From: Rhynchosporium graminicola
Taxonomy: Eukaryota; Ascomycota; Leotiomycetes; Helotiales; Ploettnerulaceae
NCBI GenBank assembly: GCA_900074885.1
Contig: FJUW01000001.1
Span: 682,001 to 746,000 of the forward strand
Direction: 5' to 3'
DNA: 64,000 bases
Shown piece by piece: positions 34,951 to 44,014 of the stretch. The notes below the pieces were generated by a model that saw only the letters and a program-made list of their open reading frames with translations, had not been told where the DNA came from and did no database searches. The number at the start of each line of letters is the position of its first letter. Within the stretch, counting starts at the first letter, position 1. Made by a program: the position numbers and the translations under genes.

Positions 34951-35511
34951 AACGACACGACGAAACAAGCTCCGGTGATGCTAGCACATTGTGACTACAC
35001 AGCAGAGTCGGGACCGATACGCGTACGACAGCTTCTGTGGGATGAAGCTGGGGACTTGCTATCTCGCAGAGTGGCATGTTTCAACTCTAAGTACCGCTCA
35101 CCATGTTCAATACATCTTAAAGCACCTACCACAAACACCGATGTGGTGAGGCCTATTGTGACTTTGAGATTGCGACACTGACAAAGCTGAAAATCTGAAA
35201 GCCACTTGGCACTGTCGAAGCGGCCCTTAGCTATACGAGACGTAACATCTGCACCAGCAGACGACTTGTTCAATCTACACCTTCGCTATTGTGACCACAA
35301 CGGGGAGAACTATGTCATGAGATACTCGCCGACGCATCAATGCTGGTACTTCCCAAAGATGGAGGCTGACCAGGTGATTCTTCTGAAGACATACGAATCG
35401 AGATCTGATGTCGCTCGATTCGTCGGTCATACAGCGTTCGAGAACCCTATGTCTCCTCCTGATGCCAAGATTCACGAGAGTGTTGAAATCAGAACGATAG
35501 CTTTCCTCTGA
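34951..35511 (+). pseudogene. CmcJ / GA4-desaturase-like gene relic
   Basis: Three pieces match the fungal family related to CmcJ methoxylase subunits and AsaB-type proteins. These are K-Q-A-P-V-M-L-A-H-C-D-Y-T at about 34957-34996, then IRVRQLLWDEAGDLLSRRVA to about 35085, then K-P-L-G-T-V-E followed one frame later by K-R-P-L-A-I-R-D-V-T (about 35200-35230) and on to I-E-L/I-R-T-x-F near 35505. The C-terminal 95 codons, with Y-S-P-T-H-Q-C-W-Y-F-P-K-M and HTAFENPMSPPDA, are well kept. The N-terminal half is missing and there is a frame break at GTCGAAG. It looks like a recently decayed, truncated copy. Its biochemical role in fungi is not settled. Confidence 0.65.
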
Positions 35512-36239
35512 TATTTCTATGGAACTTGTGGTCCGTGACCCGATGGTGTAGATATGAGCACATATCACGGGTGTTCTGTTTAATATCATGTTCAGTAGCT
35601 TAAAAGAGATGCATAGAACTATAGCAGCACAATGTGCAGTCATTCGATCGACCTGTGAATGAAAGAATAACTCCTCGTTGGCGATGTTCCAGTTGATAAT
35701 GACACTTGAAAGGTGGACTGCGGAATCGCGAAGTGCTGGTAGGAGGAATGAATCGCAGTGCACCGCAACGGCAGTAACGGTAGAAAGGAACGATAAAGAA
35801 AGGAGAGAAGAAGGCATACCAATGTCCAGTAGTGCAGTATATACCCCCAATCCCGTCCAGCCGACCAGAGACGATTCTTGAAGACGGAGCCGAGAGTCAT
35901 CTCGGACTCTGGACCAAAGAGCCTTCCAACCTCCGGGCAACCCCTGAGTTCCGTCACTTCCAGCAGTCCCTACTCCGGGAGGAAGAAGCTGTTGGGCTTC
36001 CAAGGCCCAACATGTAGACGCGAAAGCTAGTGTAACGAGATTTGTATTAACCTAAAGGTGTTCTAGACAGGAAAAGTTTTGAGTTGGAACCCAATAGTCC
36101 GTATACATCAGCCAGTATCTGTATAAAGAACATCTCCTCATTAAAGCTATTCCTTAATAGGTAGTGTTTGCAGAATCCTGAAAAGAGGTTCATAACGCCG
36201 AAATGCACACCACGTGATATTGATCGTTCCCACTCTATA
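35512..36239. other. Intergenic
   Basis: A 242-codon open frame lies on the minus strand across this stretch and the relic, but it starts only at TTG and has no family likeness. I see no gene. Confidence 0.5.
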
Positions 36240-36821
36240 TTAATTTTCGTCCTCATCGGATGTTGCCTCGATATTTGCCTTCTCCTGCTTGATTGGTTTG
36301 ACGCGTTTCTTCGGTACCCTTTCCTCCTCGGATTCCCCATCGGGCACTTCTGAGGCTGCAACGTCGATGCCCATGCCTTTCAAGTGTGTGTTGACTTTTG
36401 GAATGATCTCGAGTAGAATCTTATATTGGTCAACCGTCAAGGAAATACCCTAGTGTATGTGTTAGTGTTCGTTAAGGAGGAAGTCTGATTTCGGGGGTGG
36501 AACCTTCGACGAAGGCTTGAACTCTCCATCTTTTTCATAGTACTCCCGAATGTTGATGAGTTTTTGACCTTTGAATTCCTGGACAGTGACGCGGCGGGAG
36601 TTTCTGCCATTGGATAGCTAGAGTGATAGTATTAGCCTTGCGACGAGCAATGCTATTTATTGACTGACCTCCCAAAACTTCTCTGCATCATCGCTGCTTG
36701 ACTGGGCCTTCTTGGTCTTCTTAGACTTTGGCGCCGCTCCATCATCGTTCTCAACGAAGTCGTCTTCCTCGTAGGTATTTACCTCCTCATGTCCTCGCTT
36801 TCCTGCCTTGCCCTTGGCCAT
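36240..36821 (-). CDS. SUB1: Transcriptional coactivator Sub1/PC4 (p15)
   Basis: Three exons on the minus strand: 36669-36821, 36504-36617 and 36240-36449; 158 residues. PC4/Sub1 binds single-stranded DNA and helps RNA polymerase II initiation, elongation and termination in the nucleus. An acidic/basic N-terminus (M-A-K-G-K-A-G-K-R-G) is followed by the PC4 domain at about residues 48-110: F-W-E-L-S-N-G-R-N-S-R-R-V-T-V, then KGQKLINIREYYEKDGE and K-P-S-S-K-G-I-S-L-T. A charged tail ends E-D-E-N. The second intron has a weak donor, GTTCCA, but splicing it gives the diagnostic S-K-G-I-S-L. It is divergent from the sorting nexin. Confidence 0.93.
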
Positions 36822-37422
36822 TTAGAGGAGGAAGCGAGAATTGATCTTGTCTGACGATTCGCTTGCACTGAGAATTGCTCGAATGCGTTGATCAGTCTGG
36901 AGGCTGTCTCCGTTCATGTAGTCGAGATGAATAATGCAGCTGAGGGATTTTGCTTCAAATTGTGTTGGAAAGTAGAGGTTGCAGTTGTTTAGAGAAGTGA
37001 AAATGATGGAGTGAGTGACGCGTACAGACGCGATTATGATTATGATTATGATAAGGTTCAAGATAAGGAGATGCATTTCCAGTCTTCCATGCTTGTACCC
37101 CGGACTGCAAAACCGGGTAAGGCGCGCGCCCGCCCCCTCCCTTGCCAATGGAAAGGAAAGGGGCTGCACTGCCCTGCAGCTGAAACAAACGTCGGATTGA
37201 ATGTACTTTGGGGTTTATTTATACATCCAGGGAACCGCCAATGGACCATGGAACAGACAGTCCATAATATGAACGCCTGAACAGCCTTCTTTGTTCTTTA
37301 AAAACAGAGTGACACACTCTTCTTCCTCATCCTCATCCTCTAGTGTGAGACCATTACAATCTCAATTCAGCGCTGTACACGTCAAGCAATCCGGATATGC
37401 GCAAGCAGCAGAACAAGGCGCA
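36822..37422. promoter_or_regulatory. Divergent promoter region, SUB1 / sorting nexin
   Basis: About 600 bases separate the two start codons. It has an (ATTATG)n tract near 37030-37050. The nexin frame is open back to 37291, but only from TTG. Confidence 0.5.
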
Positions 37423-40400
37423 ATGAATGGAACATCCGTGGAGTTGAAGGGCGAGGGCGCCGTGGCTATCTCGAATGGGGATGCGCCTGAGACATTAACG
37501 CCATCGAAATCTATATCGTCGTATCCGCCCGAAGAGGATTTAACAACACGCGCGTTGCAGTTCCTTTCCACGGCTTCAGCGGAGGTGATTGGAGGTATAG
37601 CACTTGGTCTTGCAGCTTCTACGTATCTCATTCTAGGGCGACTCGGCTTGATCTTGATAGGGGCAGTGGGTGGAATTGTACTTCATGCGGCATGGGAGAG
37701 ACAGAACCAGGACTCTGCGTCCATTGAGAGGTTGCGGAAAGAGAAGGGTCTGGACGTCGTGCAGAGAATATTGAATTTAAGGGGAACACAAAATGCTGGC
37801 GGTGAGCACGAAAATGAGGATAAGGTGGTTGGTGATAGCTTCGAAGGCTTTCAACCAGAAACGGCCACAGCACTCACTGAGTTGGTAGATGCTGTTATAA
37901 GGGACTATGTGAAGTGGTGGTACCAGCCAATTATTCCCAGCGATCAGTCATTTCCAACGGCTTCTCGCGCGACCTTGACGCGATTCATTGTGGCTATCTC
38001 TCAGCACCTGTCCAGGAAAAGACATGCTGATACTTTCCTTGACTTTCTAACGAACTCGTCCTCGATAGTCATCGTTTTCCTCAACGAGTTATCGACCGCA
38101 TTATCAGCATCGCAAGGAAATGTGCCTCCAGCTGAAGCTGTCCATACATATCTTTCTGCGTATCCGGATTCGAATCTTGCAAATGTTCTCAATGAGAAAC
38201 AACAATCGAGAAAATTCAAGATGGTGGCAGAGGATATACTACAAAACTTTCTAGAAAAGCCAACCTACGATTGCGATCCTGCAAGGACATTTCTGAGAGA
38301 GATCCTGGGGGGTTTGATCTTGCAAATGACTTTGAGTAGTTGTTCGAAGCCAGAGTGGATAAATGGATGGATCGTTTACTTGCTCGAGGAAGGAGAACCA
38401 GACCTCAGTCAGGCAATCGATGCAGGTATGGGCAGTTCAAACAACGACGATTCCCTCGGCGGCCCATTTCATGATTTTGATGGAAATGTGGGCAATATTG
38501 GACTTGCAAAACCATCAAAGTCCATCGAGAAGCAGAAACAAGAAATGAAGTGCCATAAGAAACGTCTAAGTAAGGCCGAGGAGGCCATGGAAGAAGCTAT
38601 GGAAGAAGCCCAGAGACTATCTCAACTCATAGCAGACGAGGATGCGAAGAAAGTCAGAACTCAGCCAAATCTTTTGGATGACAACCCTGAGGCTCTTGTG
38701 GCAGCTGTGAGGAAGAACGCGGAAAGCCTTCAACTTGAGACCTCTGCTTTGACTAGCGAACAAATTGGTGCTCCTGGTGCAGGACAGAGTACCCCGAACG
38801 AAGCAAGTAGTAAAAGCACCCAAGGTAAAAAGCCCACGACTCCTACCAAGGAAAATCCAACTGCGCAAGTACAATCTCCAGATATTTTGTCATCACCTGA
38901 AATATCTTCTTCAGCTACTATACACCATGCACCAGCGTTTACGAGTTTTGACCAGATAGTACCTCAGGCGATTGCCGACGCTCCTCGAGACTTATCTCCA
39001 ATGCGCCGCAGAAAAACAGTCTCCTTGACTCTTCATAATGCGAATATAACCATTCATGACGATTCGACGAGTACTGACAAGGGACGGTTACGCTCAAAGC
39101 CCAATGCCGACTACCTGGTCCAAATTGAACCAGCATCGTCCGATCATCCGGGTTGGATGATCGTGCGGCGATATTCGGACCTTGAGACTCTACATGAGGT
39201 CGTTCGCCGTATAGCACAGGTTTCTGGTGTCAAGGCTTTCAGTGAGCAGCATCAGAGCCTTCCAAATTGGAAAGAGCATACGAAATCGTCTCTACGAGGC
39301 GAATTAGAACGATATCTTCGGGACGCCCTATGGTATAAAGAATTAGCAGAAAGTGAAGGTATGAAGCGGTTCTTTGAGAAAGATCAGGGGCAGTCAACTT
39401 CTACATCGAAGAATGCGTTTCCTGGTATCGGTTGGCCGACCCCCTCCGCCTTTGAGACAATGGGTAAAGGCATGCTCGATGTGCTCACAAGTGCGCCAAA
39501 GGGTGTTGCAGAGGGCGGGAAAGCCATTGGGGGAGGTATCACAGGTGTATTCACAAACATCGGTAATATGGGCCAGAAGAAGATCGCCAATGGCACCCAT
39601 GTTGCTGGGCGAGCTTCGACGTCGATACTCCCAAGAATGGAAAACATGAATTCTGTAATCTCATCTTCCAGACCAGGCCGAGCAAGCGAGGACAGTCTTC
39701 GAGCCACGCCAATCGTCTCTACGCAACCTTCCATACTGCCCACAATGACACGGCGCCCGAGTTATAACTCCTTCGTCGAGAGTGAAAATGAGCGAGAACC
39801 TCGCATTTCAACATCTCCTAGGTCGTCCATGAGTGGGCGCCGGAGCGTGCCACAAAGCCGAGATCCCAGTCGAGCGTCTTCTTCTCGAAGAGGAACCCCT
39901 CTGTCTTCGCCTACCCAGGGTATCATGGGCGACATGAAATTGCCACCTCCGCCAGGTGAGATGCCAGATGACTATGGCTCTCGTTTAGACGACACTTCCG
40001 TGTCTTCCCCTACAGATAGCAACGTTCCGGCCACCGCTCGAACCTCTACAAGTACTGCTCCGTCGCAGGTATCGCCAGGACACCCATCTCTTTCCGGTAC
40101 GAGAAAACCGTTCGTTCAGATACCCTCCGTCCCCAATCAGAAACCTCGACCACGAAAGGAGCAAACACCATTCACCGAAGCTGAGACTAAGGTTGCTGTT
40201 GAGCTCATGTTTGCAGTAATCAACGAGCTGTATACTCTCTCATCCGCATGGAATATTCGCCGGACCCTACTCAACGCCGCGAAGACTTTCTTATTGCGGC
40301 CATCGAACCCTTCATTGGCGGCTATTCAATGTCTCATCCAAGATTCTGTTATTGCGTCGAATACGTCAGATGCCGGCGTTGCTGCTCACATCCTCAAAAT

Positions 40401-40662
40401 TCGCGCAAATGTTCTGCCGACTGAAGAGGAAATAAAATCATGGCCAGCAGAGATGTCCACAGAAGAGAAGGAAAAGTTGCAAGTCAAGGCACGGAAATTA
40501 CTCGTTGAAAAGGGTGTCCCTGCTGCCCTGACTGGAGTTATGGGCCAGGCTGCGACAGGCGAGGCCATGGGACGAATCTTTGACTGTTTACAAGTCGAGG
40601 AGGTAGCGAAGGGTTTGATGTTTGGTCTGTTGTTACAAGGGGTACGAGCTGTGACTCAGTAG
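37423..40662 (+). CDS. PXA-PX-Nexin_C sorting nexin, membrane-anchored
   Basis: One exon, 1,079 residues from the first in-frame ATG. A hydrophobic segment at about residues 55-90 forms one or two membrane helices. A PXA domain follows at about 145-330 (start ALTELVDAVIRDYVKWWYQP), then a coiled/charged stretch (E-E-A-M-E-E-A-M-E-E). The PX domain lies at about 528-655 with the phosphoinositide motif R-R-Y-S-D-L and NWKEHTKSSLRGELERYLRD. A long Ser/Pro-rich linker leads to Nexin_C at about 915-1065. This order fits the fungal Mdm1/Pxa-type tethers at ER-vacuole or ER-endosome contacts. I see no RGS domain between PXA and PX, which Mdm1 proper has. Confidence 0.88.
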   Translation: MNGTSVELKGEGAVAISNGDAPETLTPSKSISSYPPEEDLTTRALQFLSTASAEVIGGIALGLAASTYLILGRLGLILIGAVGGIVLHAAWERQNQDSASIERLRKEKGLDVVQRILNLRGTQNAGGEHENEDKVVGDSFEGFQPETATALTELVDAVIRDYVKWWYQPIIPSDQSFPTASRATLTRFIVAISQHLSRKRHADTFLDFLTNSSSIVIVFLNELSTALSASQGNVPPAEAVHTYLSAYPDSNLANVLNEKQQSRKFKMVAEDILQNFLEKPTYDCDPARTFLREILGGLILQMTLSSCSKPEWINGWIVYLLEEGEPDLSQAIDAGMGSSNNDDSLGGPFHDFDGNVGNIGLAKPSKSIEKQKQEMKCHKKRLSKAEEAMEEAMEEAQRLSQLIADEDAKKVRTQPNLLDDNPEALVAAVRKNAESLQLETSALTSEQIGAPGAGQSTPNEASSKSTQGKKPTTPTKENPTAQVQSPDILSSPEISSSATIHHAPAFTSFDQIVPQAIADAPRDLSPMRRRKTVSLTLHNANITIHDDSTSTDKGRLRSKPNADYLVQIEPASSDHPGWMIVRRYSDLETLHEVVRRIAQVSGVKAFSEQHQSLPNWKEHTKSSLRGELERYLRDALWYKELAESEGMKRFFEKDQGQSTSTSKNAFPGIGWPTPSAFETMGKGMLDVLTSAPKGVAEGGKAIGGGITGVFTNIGNMGQKKIANGTHVAGRASTSILPRMENMNSVISSSRPGRASEDSLRATPIVSTQPSILPTMTRRPSYNSFVESENEREPRISTSPRSSMSGRRSVPQSRDPSRASSSRRGTPLSSPTQGIMGDMKLPPPPGEMPDDYGSRLDDTSVSSPTDSNVPATARTSTSTAPSQVSPGHPSLSGTRKPFVQIPSVPNQKPRPRKEQTPFTEAETKVAVELMFAVINELYTLSSAWNIRRTLLNAAKTFLLRPSNPSLAAIQCLIQDSVIASNTSDAGVAAHILKIRANVLPTEEEIKSWPAEMSTEEKEKLQVKARKLLVEKGVPAALTGVMGQAATGEAMGRIFDCLQVEEVAKGLMFGLLLQGVRAVTQ

Positions 40663-41221
40663 ACTATGGTGTCCCGCTGGAAGGCTATGACGACCGCGTT
40701 GGGATGATACCCGAGATGGCACTTTAGAGCAGGGAGTAGGTTTTGGAAGTACTTGGTGTATAACAATTGTACCATAAATGTATACGATGTACGGATGGCA
40801 GGACGAAGGAAACAGTCTTAGATGTGCTCCAAGTCATTTTACGAAGGTGTTAGTTCCTATAATTAAGTTTCTTCTCATGCTTATTCTCCTCAACTGCTTC
40901 ATGCAAGCAAAGGATGACAAAGAAGCTCAGGAGTATCAATAGCAACGACCTGATAGATTTTGACTACAAATGCAGATACAGATTGAAAAGTTGAGGATTT
41001 GGTGTTTTGCTGTAGACAGCTGCTCCTTCCAATCCGAAGGGCACAAAAGAGCGTGCCATATGGAAGTGCAATTGGAGAAGTATAAACCATCGACCGCATA
41101 TATTTACTGGGGATATTAAGACGCATTCTGAAAGTGAATCCGACATCCTTACCCATCAATCAACGGTCTTGATATTAACATCACCGCACTTGTTGGGTTA
41201 TCCCCGCGTGGTTCGAGAAGT
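40663..41221. other. Intergenic between convergent genes
   Basis: It holds the 3' ends of the sorting nexin (+) and the DUF2256-DUF3253 gene (-). Nothing else is recognised. Confidence 0.5.
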
Positions 41222-42050
41222 TCAAGAAGGAAACTTCAGCTCCATTATCCCTTTCGCGAAACTAGGATCTACAACTTTGCCATTCTGAGTAACGACAATC
41301 TCGCCTCTCGCCGCCAGTCTTCTGGCTGCTTGTCTACATCTTTCTCGTGACTTTGACAGCTGGAGATTCGACTGCCCTCGAAGCTCCACATCAACATCTC
41401 CTTCTTCTTGAGATGACAGCGTAGCTTGTTCTTCCGTTCCGTTCATACTGCTAGAAGCTCGTTCATTCAATACTTCTTCCTCGGCCTCCTCACATGTCAC
41501 CAGAGCAGCTGGTCCTTGAACGAGTCGTCGTTGTCCCAGAAGAGCGAGGATCTTTGACTCGAAAGCAACGTCTACGGACCCAGGTTTGATTTTGTGTCTA
41601 CGACAGGAGTCGGAACAGTAAGTTATTGAGTCCCAGTTTTTCTGGTGACTGTTAGATCGACGTCTGGTAGATAAAGACAACAGAAATAGATTGGGAGCAA
41701 ACGCAGAACGACTTTCAAAGTCGAAGAAGGATGGACTCAGTCATTGGGAGAACTAGGAAGATTTACAGCCTTGGGAAGGAAGTCATGACGTGTATATTAA
41801 GAATGATGATTGATTGGAGCAGGAATGCGTCCCTTACCTCCCATTTCTTCCTCCAGCTTATTTGCCGCCCACAGCTCGTGCATATCTTGAAAGTTGCGTT
41901 TTGGGGTGTGCTCATAGCTCGCGAATAGAATCGATGTTGATGCTGGCGATGTGTTGGCAGTATTGACGATGTGACCCACGCGAGCCCACGTAGCGGATGA
42001 ATCCGTGGCTGTAGAAGTGGGAGTAAGAGTGGGGGGAGGAGGGTTGACAT
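41222..42050 (-). CDS. DUF2256-DUF3253 fusion, putative mitochondrial zinc protein
   Basis: Two exons on the minus strand: 41838-42050 and 41222-41641; 210 residues. The splice joins C-T-S-C-G-R-Q-I-S-W-R-K-K-W-E to K-N-W-D-S-I-T-Y-C-S-D-S-C-R-R, giving a full DUF2256 zinc motif (C-x2-C ... C-x3-C). A DUF3253-like region follows, F-E-S-K-I-L-A-L-L then, after an acidic insert of about 50 residues, RCRQAARRLAARGEIVVTQ and the end I-M-E-L-K-F. Function is unknown. Starting at 42050 gives a Leu/Arg-rich leader ending R-F-Y-S-R-A that looks like a mitochondrial presequence; an internal ATG (M-S-T-P-Q-N) would give a version without it. Two products from one gene are possible. Confidence 0.8.
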
Positions 42051-42480
42051 TGATGGGCGTGGTCCAGACTCGCTTTTAGGAAAAGGAAAGAGGAGTTACG
42101 AGGGGGGTTGGCATCTTGCTCATCTTCTGTTTCCTCAAGCAAGGAAGAATGACTGACGGAAAAGAGGGCTTTGCCAGAAAGGGGCGGAATTTCTCTGTAG
42201 TAATCGTCTATGATTATGAAATAATCACCTGGCTTTCGGGCTCGTTCTAGTTGGTTACACTAGCACCCCAGTACTACATTTACCTACCAAGGCTAGGTAG
42301 TAAAATTGATTAGCAATGTACATATATCGTTACCTAAGGTATAGGAAGGTACCTCCCGAGGTACGTGTACGTATCATATATATTGAGATCAAGCGAGGTA
42401 GGCGTGTAGCAGATCGGATGAGATTATCGATACTGGATGCATGCCTATCTGCCATACGGAGATGATGTAAGACCCATGTT

Positions 42481-42566
42481 CATATTTATATTCATATTCA
42501 TATTCATATTCATATTCATATTCATATTCATATTCATATTCATATTCATATTCATATTCATATTCG
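42481..42566. repeat. Hexanucleotide microsatellite (TATTCA)n
   Basis: About fourteen copies of a 6-bp unit. It yields fake Ile-Phe and Asn-Met repeat ORFs on the two strands. Confidence 0.95.
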
Positions 42567-43047
42567 CGTTCCAGCCTGGCTTTCCGTACTCACAACTGAT
42601 CGGACTTCTACAAGTTTCAACAGTCGCAAGGCGGTACGCCATGCCACGCCATGACATTTCATGACATGCAGCTGAGACTATCAACATCATGCCAAAATAC
42701 CGGTTTCATGTCCATCCTCTGACATCAAGTAACCCCATGATTATTGCCTTGCATGTGCGCGGGTGCCTCGCGACTGACAATGCTATTCGTGCTTTCAGAG
42801 GCACGCCCGCCCACCTCTTTCTTGACCTGCGGCCGTAGATGCCTTTCGGTCTTGATCCTCTTTGCTTCGTTTTGATACCTTTCTCAATCGTGTGAATCTT
42901 TTGATTTGATTGATGTCATGCAATCGACGGAAGGTCTTGTCCTACATGAATCCACCCACCATCCGATATTTAGGTACCCACTACCTACCTATCTTACTCA
43001 AGCCTCGGCCGCCCGCACTTCATCGCCCCCTCCACTAATTCTGCCTG

Positions 43048-43070
43048 GGTAGGTAGGTAGGTAGGTAGGT
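43048..43070. repeat. Tetranucleotide microsatellite (AGGT)n
   Basis: Five to six AGGT copies. Shorter ACCT and AGGT tracts recur nearby. Confidence 0.85.
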
Positions 43071-43477
43071 GAACTCTGAAGAGAGTGTTATCTATTCATC
43101 GTTGTCTACAGGAATTGTACTCGTAGTTGCAGTTGTAGTAGGTGGTTGTACCTAGCTGATCCTCCCTCCCTACCTACCTACCATTGTAGTCGGGCCTTGG
43201 AGGCATTACTCTACATACAATATAGTCCAGTACGAGAGTATCTACCTACTAGGTAGGTATGTAGGCAGGTAGTAGGTATTACCAAGGTAGGTAATTACCT
43301 AGTACCTAAGATATACCTATAGGTACTAACTCCATAAGTATAAGTAGGTACCTGAATTCGGTGGATCTGCTTACTTTAGGCTCGCAGGTAGTAGGTACAA
43401 CAACTACTCCTGTCCCGTTCCCTCCATGTTCATAGGTCCTTGCGCGCCACAGCCACACCAAGGTACCCATACAATTG

Positions 43478-43903
43478 CCATACCATACCATACCATAGGG
43501 CAGGGCAGGGCAGGGCCTAAGGTACAGTAGGAGGAGGTACGCGAGACGGAGGGGACGGGACGGGAGCCACTGTAATTGAAAACAAAGAAGGAGACGAAAC
43601 GAAAGGAAACCACCATTTCCTCCAACATTCTCTTAGGAACCATTTACCAAAGCTCTTTCACTGCAAACTACAGACTATCGTCACGTCACGTCACGTCAAA
43701 CCAAACCAAACCAAACCAAACCAAAACAAGGCACCAGTCGTCCAGAATTACGGGCTGGTCGTCGCCGTCACTCTCTTCATATGTCTCACCTGTCTCTGCG
43801 CTAATTGCCACCCACGCCCTCGGGACTGGGAGTAAAGGCCAGGCCAGGCCAGGCCAGGCTCAGGCCAGGAGTTGTGCTGTGCTGTGCTGTGCTGTGCTGT
43901 GCT
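43478..43903. repeat. Cluster of different pentanucleotide repeats
   Basis: In order: CCATA x4 (43478-43497), GGGCA x3 (43498-43512), GGGAC x2 (about 43555-43565), TCACG x3 (43681-43695), CCAAA x5 (about 43698-43724), AGGCC x4 (43836-43855) and GTGCT x6 (43874-43903). All have period 5 but different units. Confidence 0.9.
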
Positions 43904-43957
43904 GGGCGGTTTGGGTTGGCCTAGGTTGCTTCCGCAAGGCCCGCAAGGACAACGTCA

Positions 43958-43993
43958 ATGAGCATTACCAGCCTACAAACACCAAAAATCTAG
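43958..43993 (+). promoter_or_regulatory. uORF (11 codons) just before VAC7
   Basis: An ATG with ten further codons ends at TAG, 21 bases before the VAC7 ATG. A shorter uORF (7 codons) starts near 43779. If the transcript includes them they could lower VAC7 translation. Confidence 0.4.
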
Positions 43994-44014
43994 ACGGCAG
44001 CTGCTACCAGCAAA

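Larger units (their letters stand above)
42051..44014. promoter_or_regulatory. Divergent intergenic region with dense microsatellites, before VAC7
   Basis: Nearly 2 kb separate the DUF2256 gene (-) and VAC7 (+). It holds a long (TATTCA)n tract, several AGGT/ACCT tracts (about 42270-42370, 43040-43070, 43170-43330) and a run of different 5-bp repeats (43478-43903). Open frames in it come from the repeats. Confidence 0.6.

Noticed and set aside
35275..36003. 242-codon minus-strand open frame
   Set aside because: It begins at TTG, the first ATG is far inside, it has no family likeness, and it lies antisense to the well-matched CmcJ relic.
42437..42690. ORFs with Ile-Phe or Asn-Met repeats
   Set aside because: They are translations of the (TATTCA)n microsatellite.
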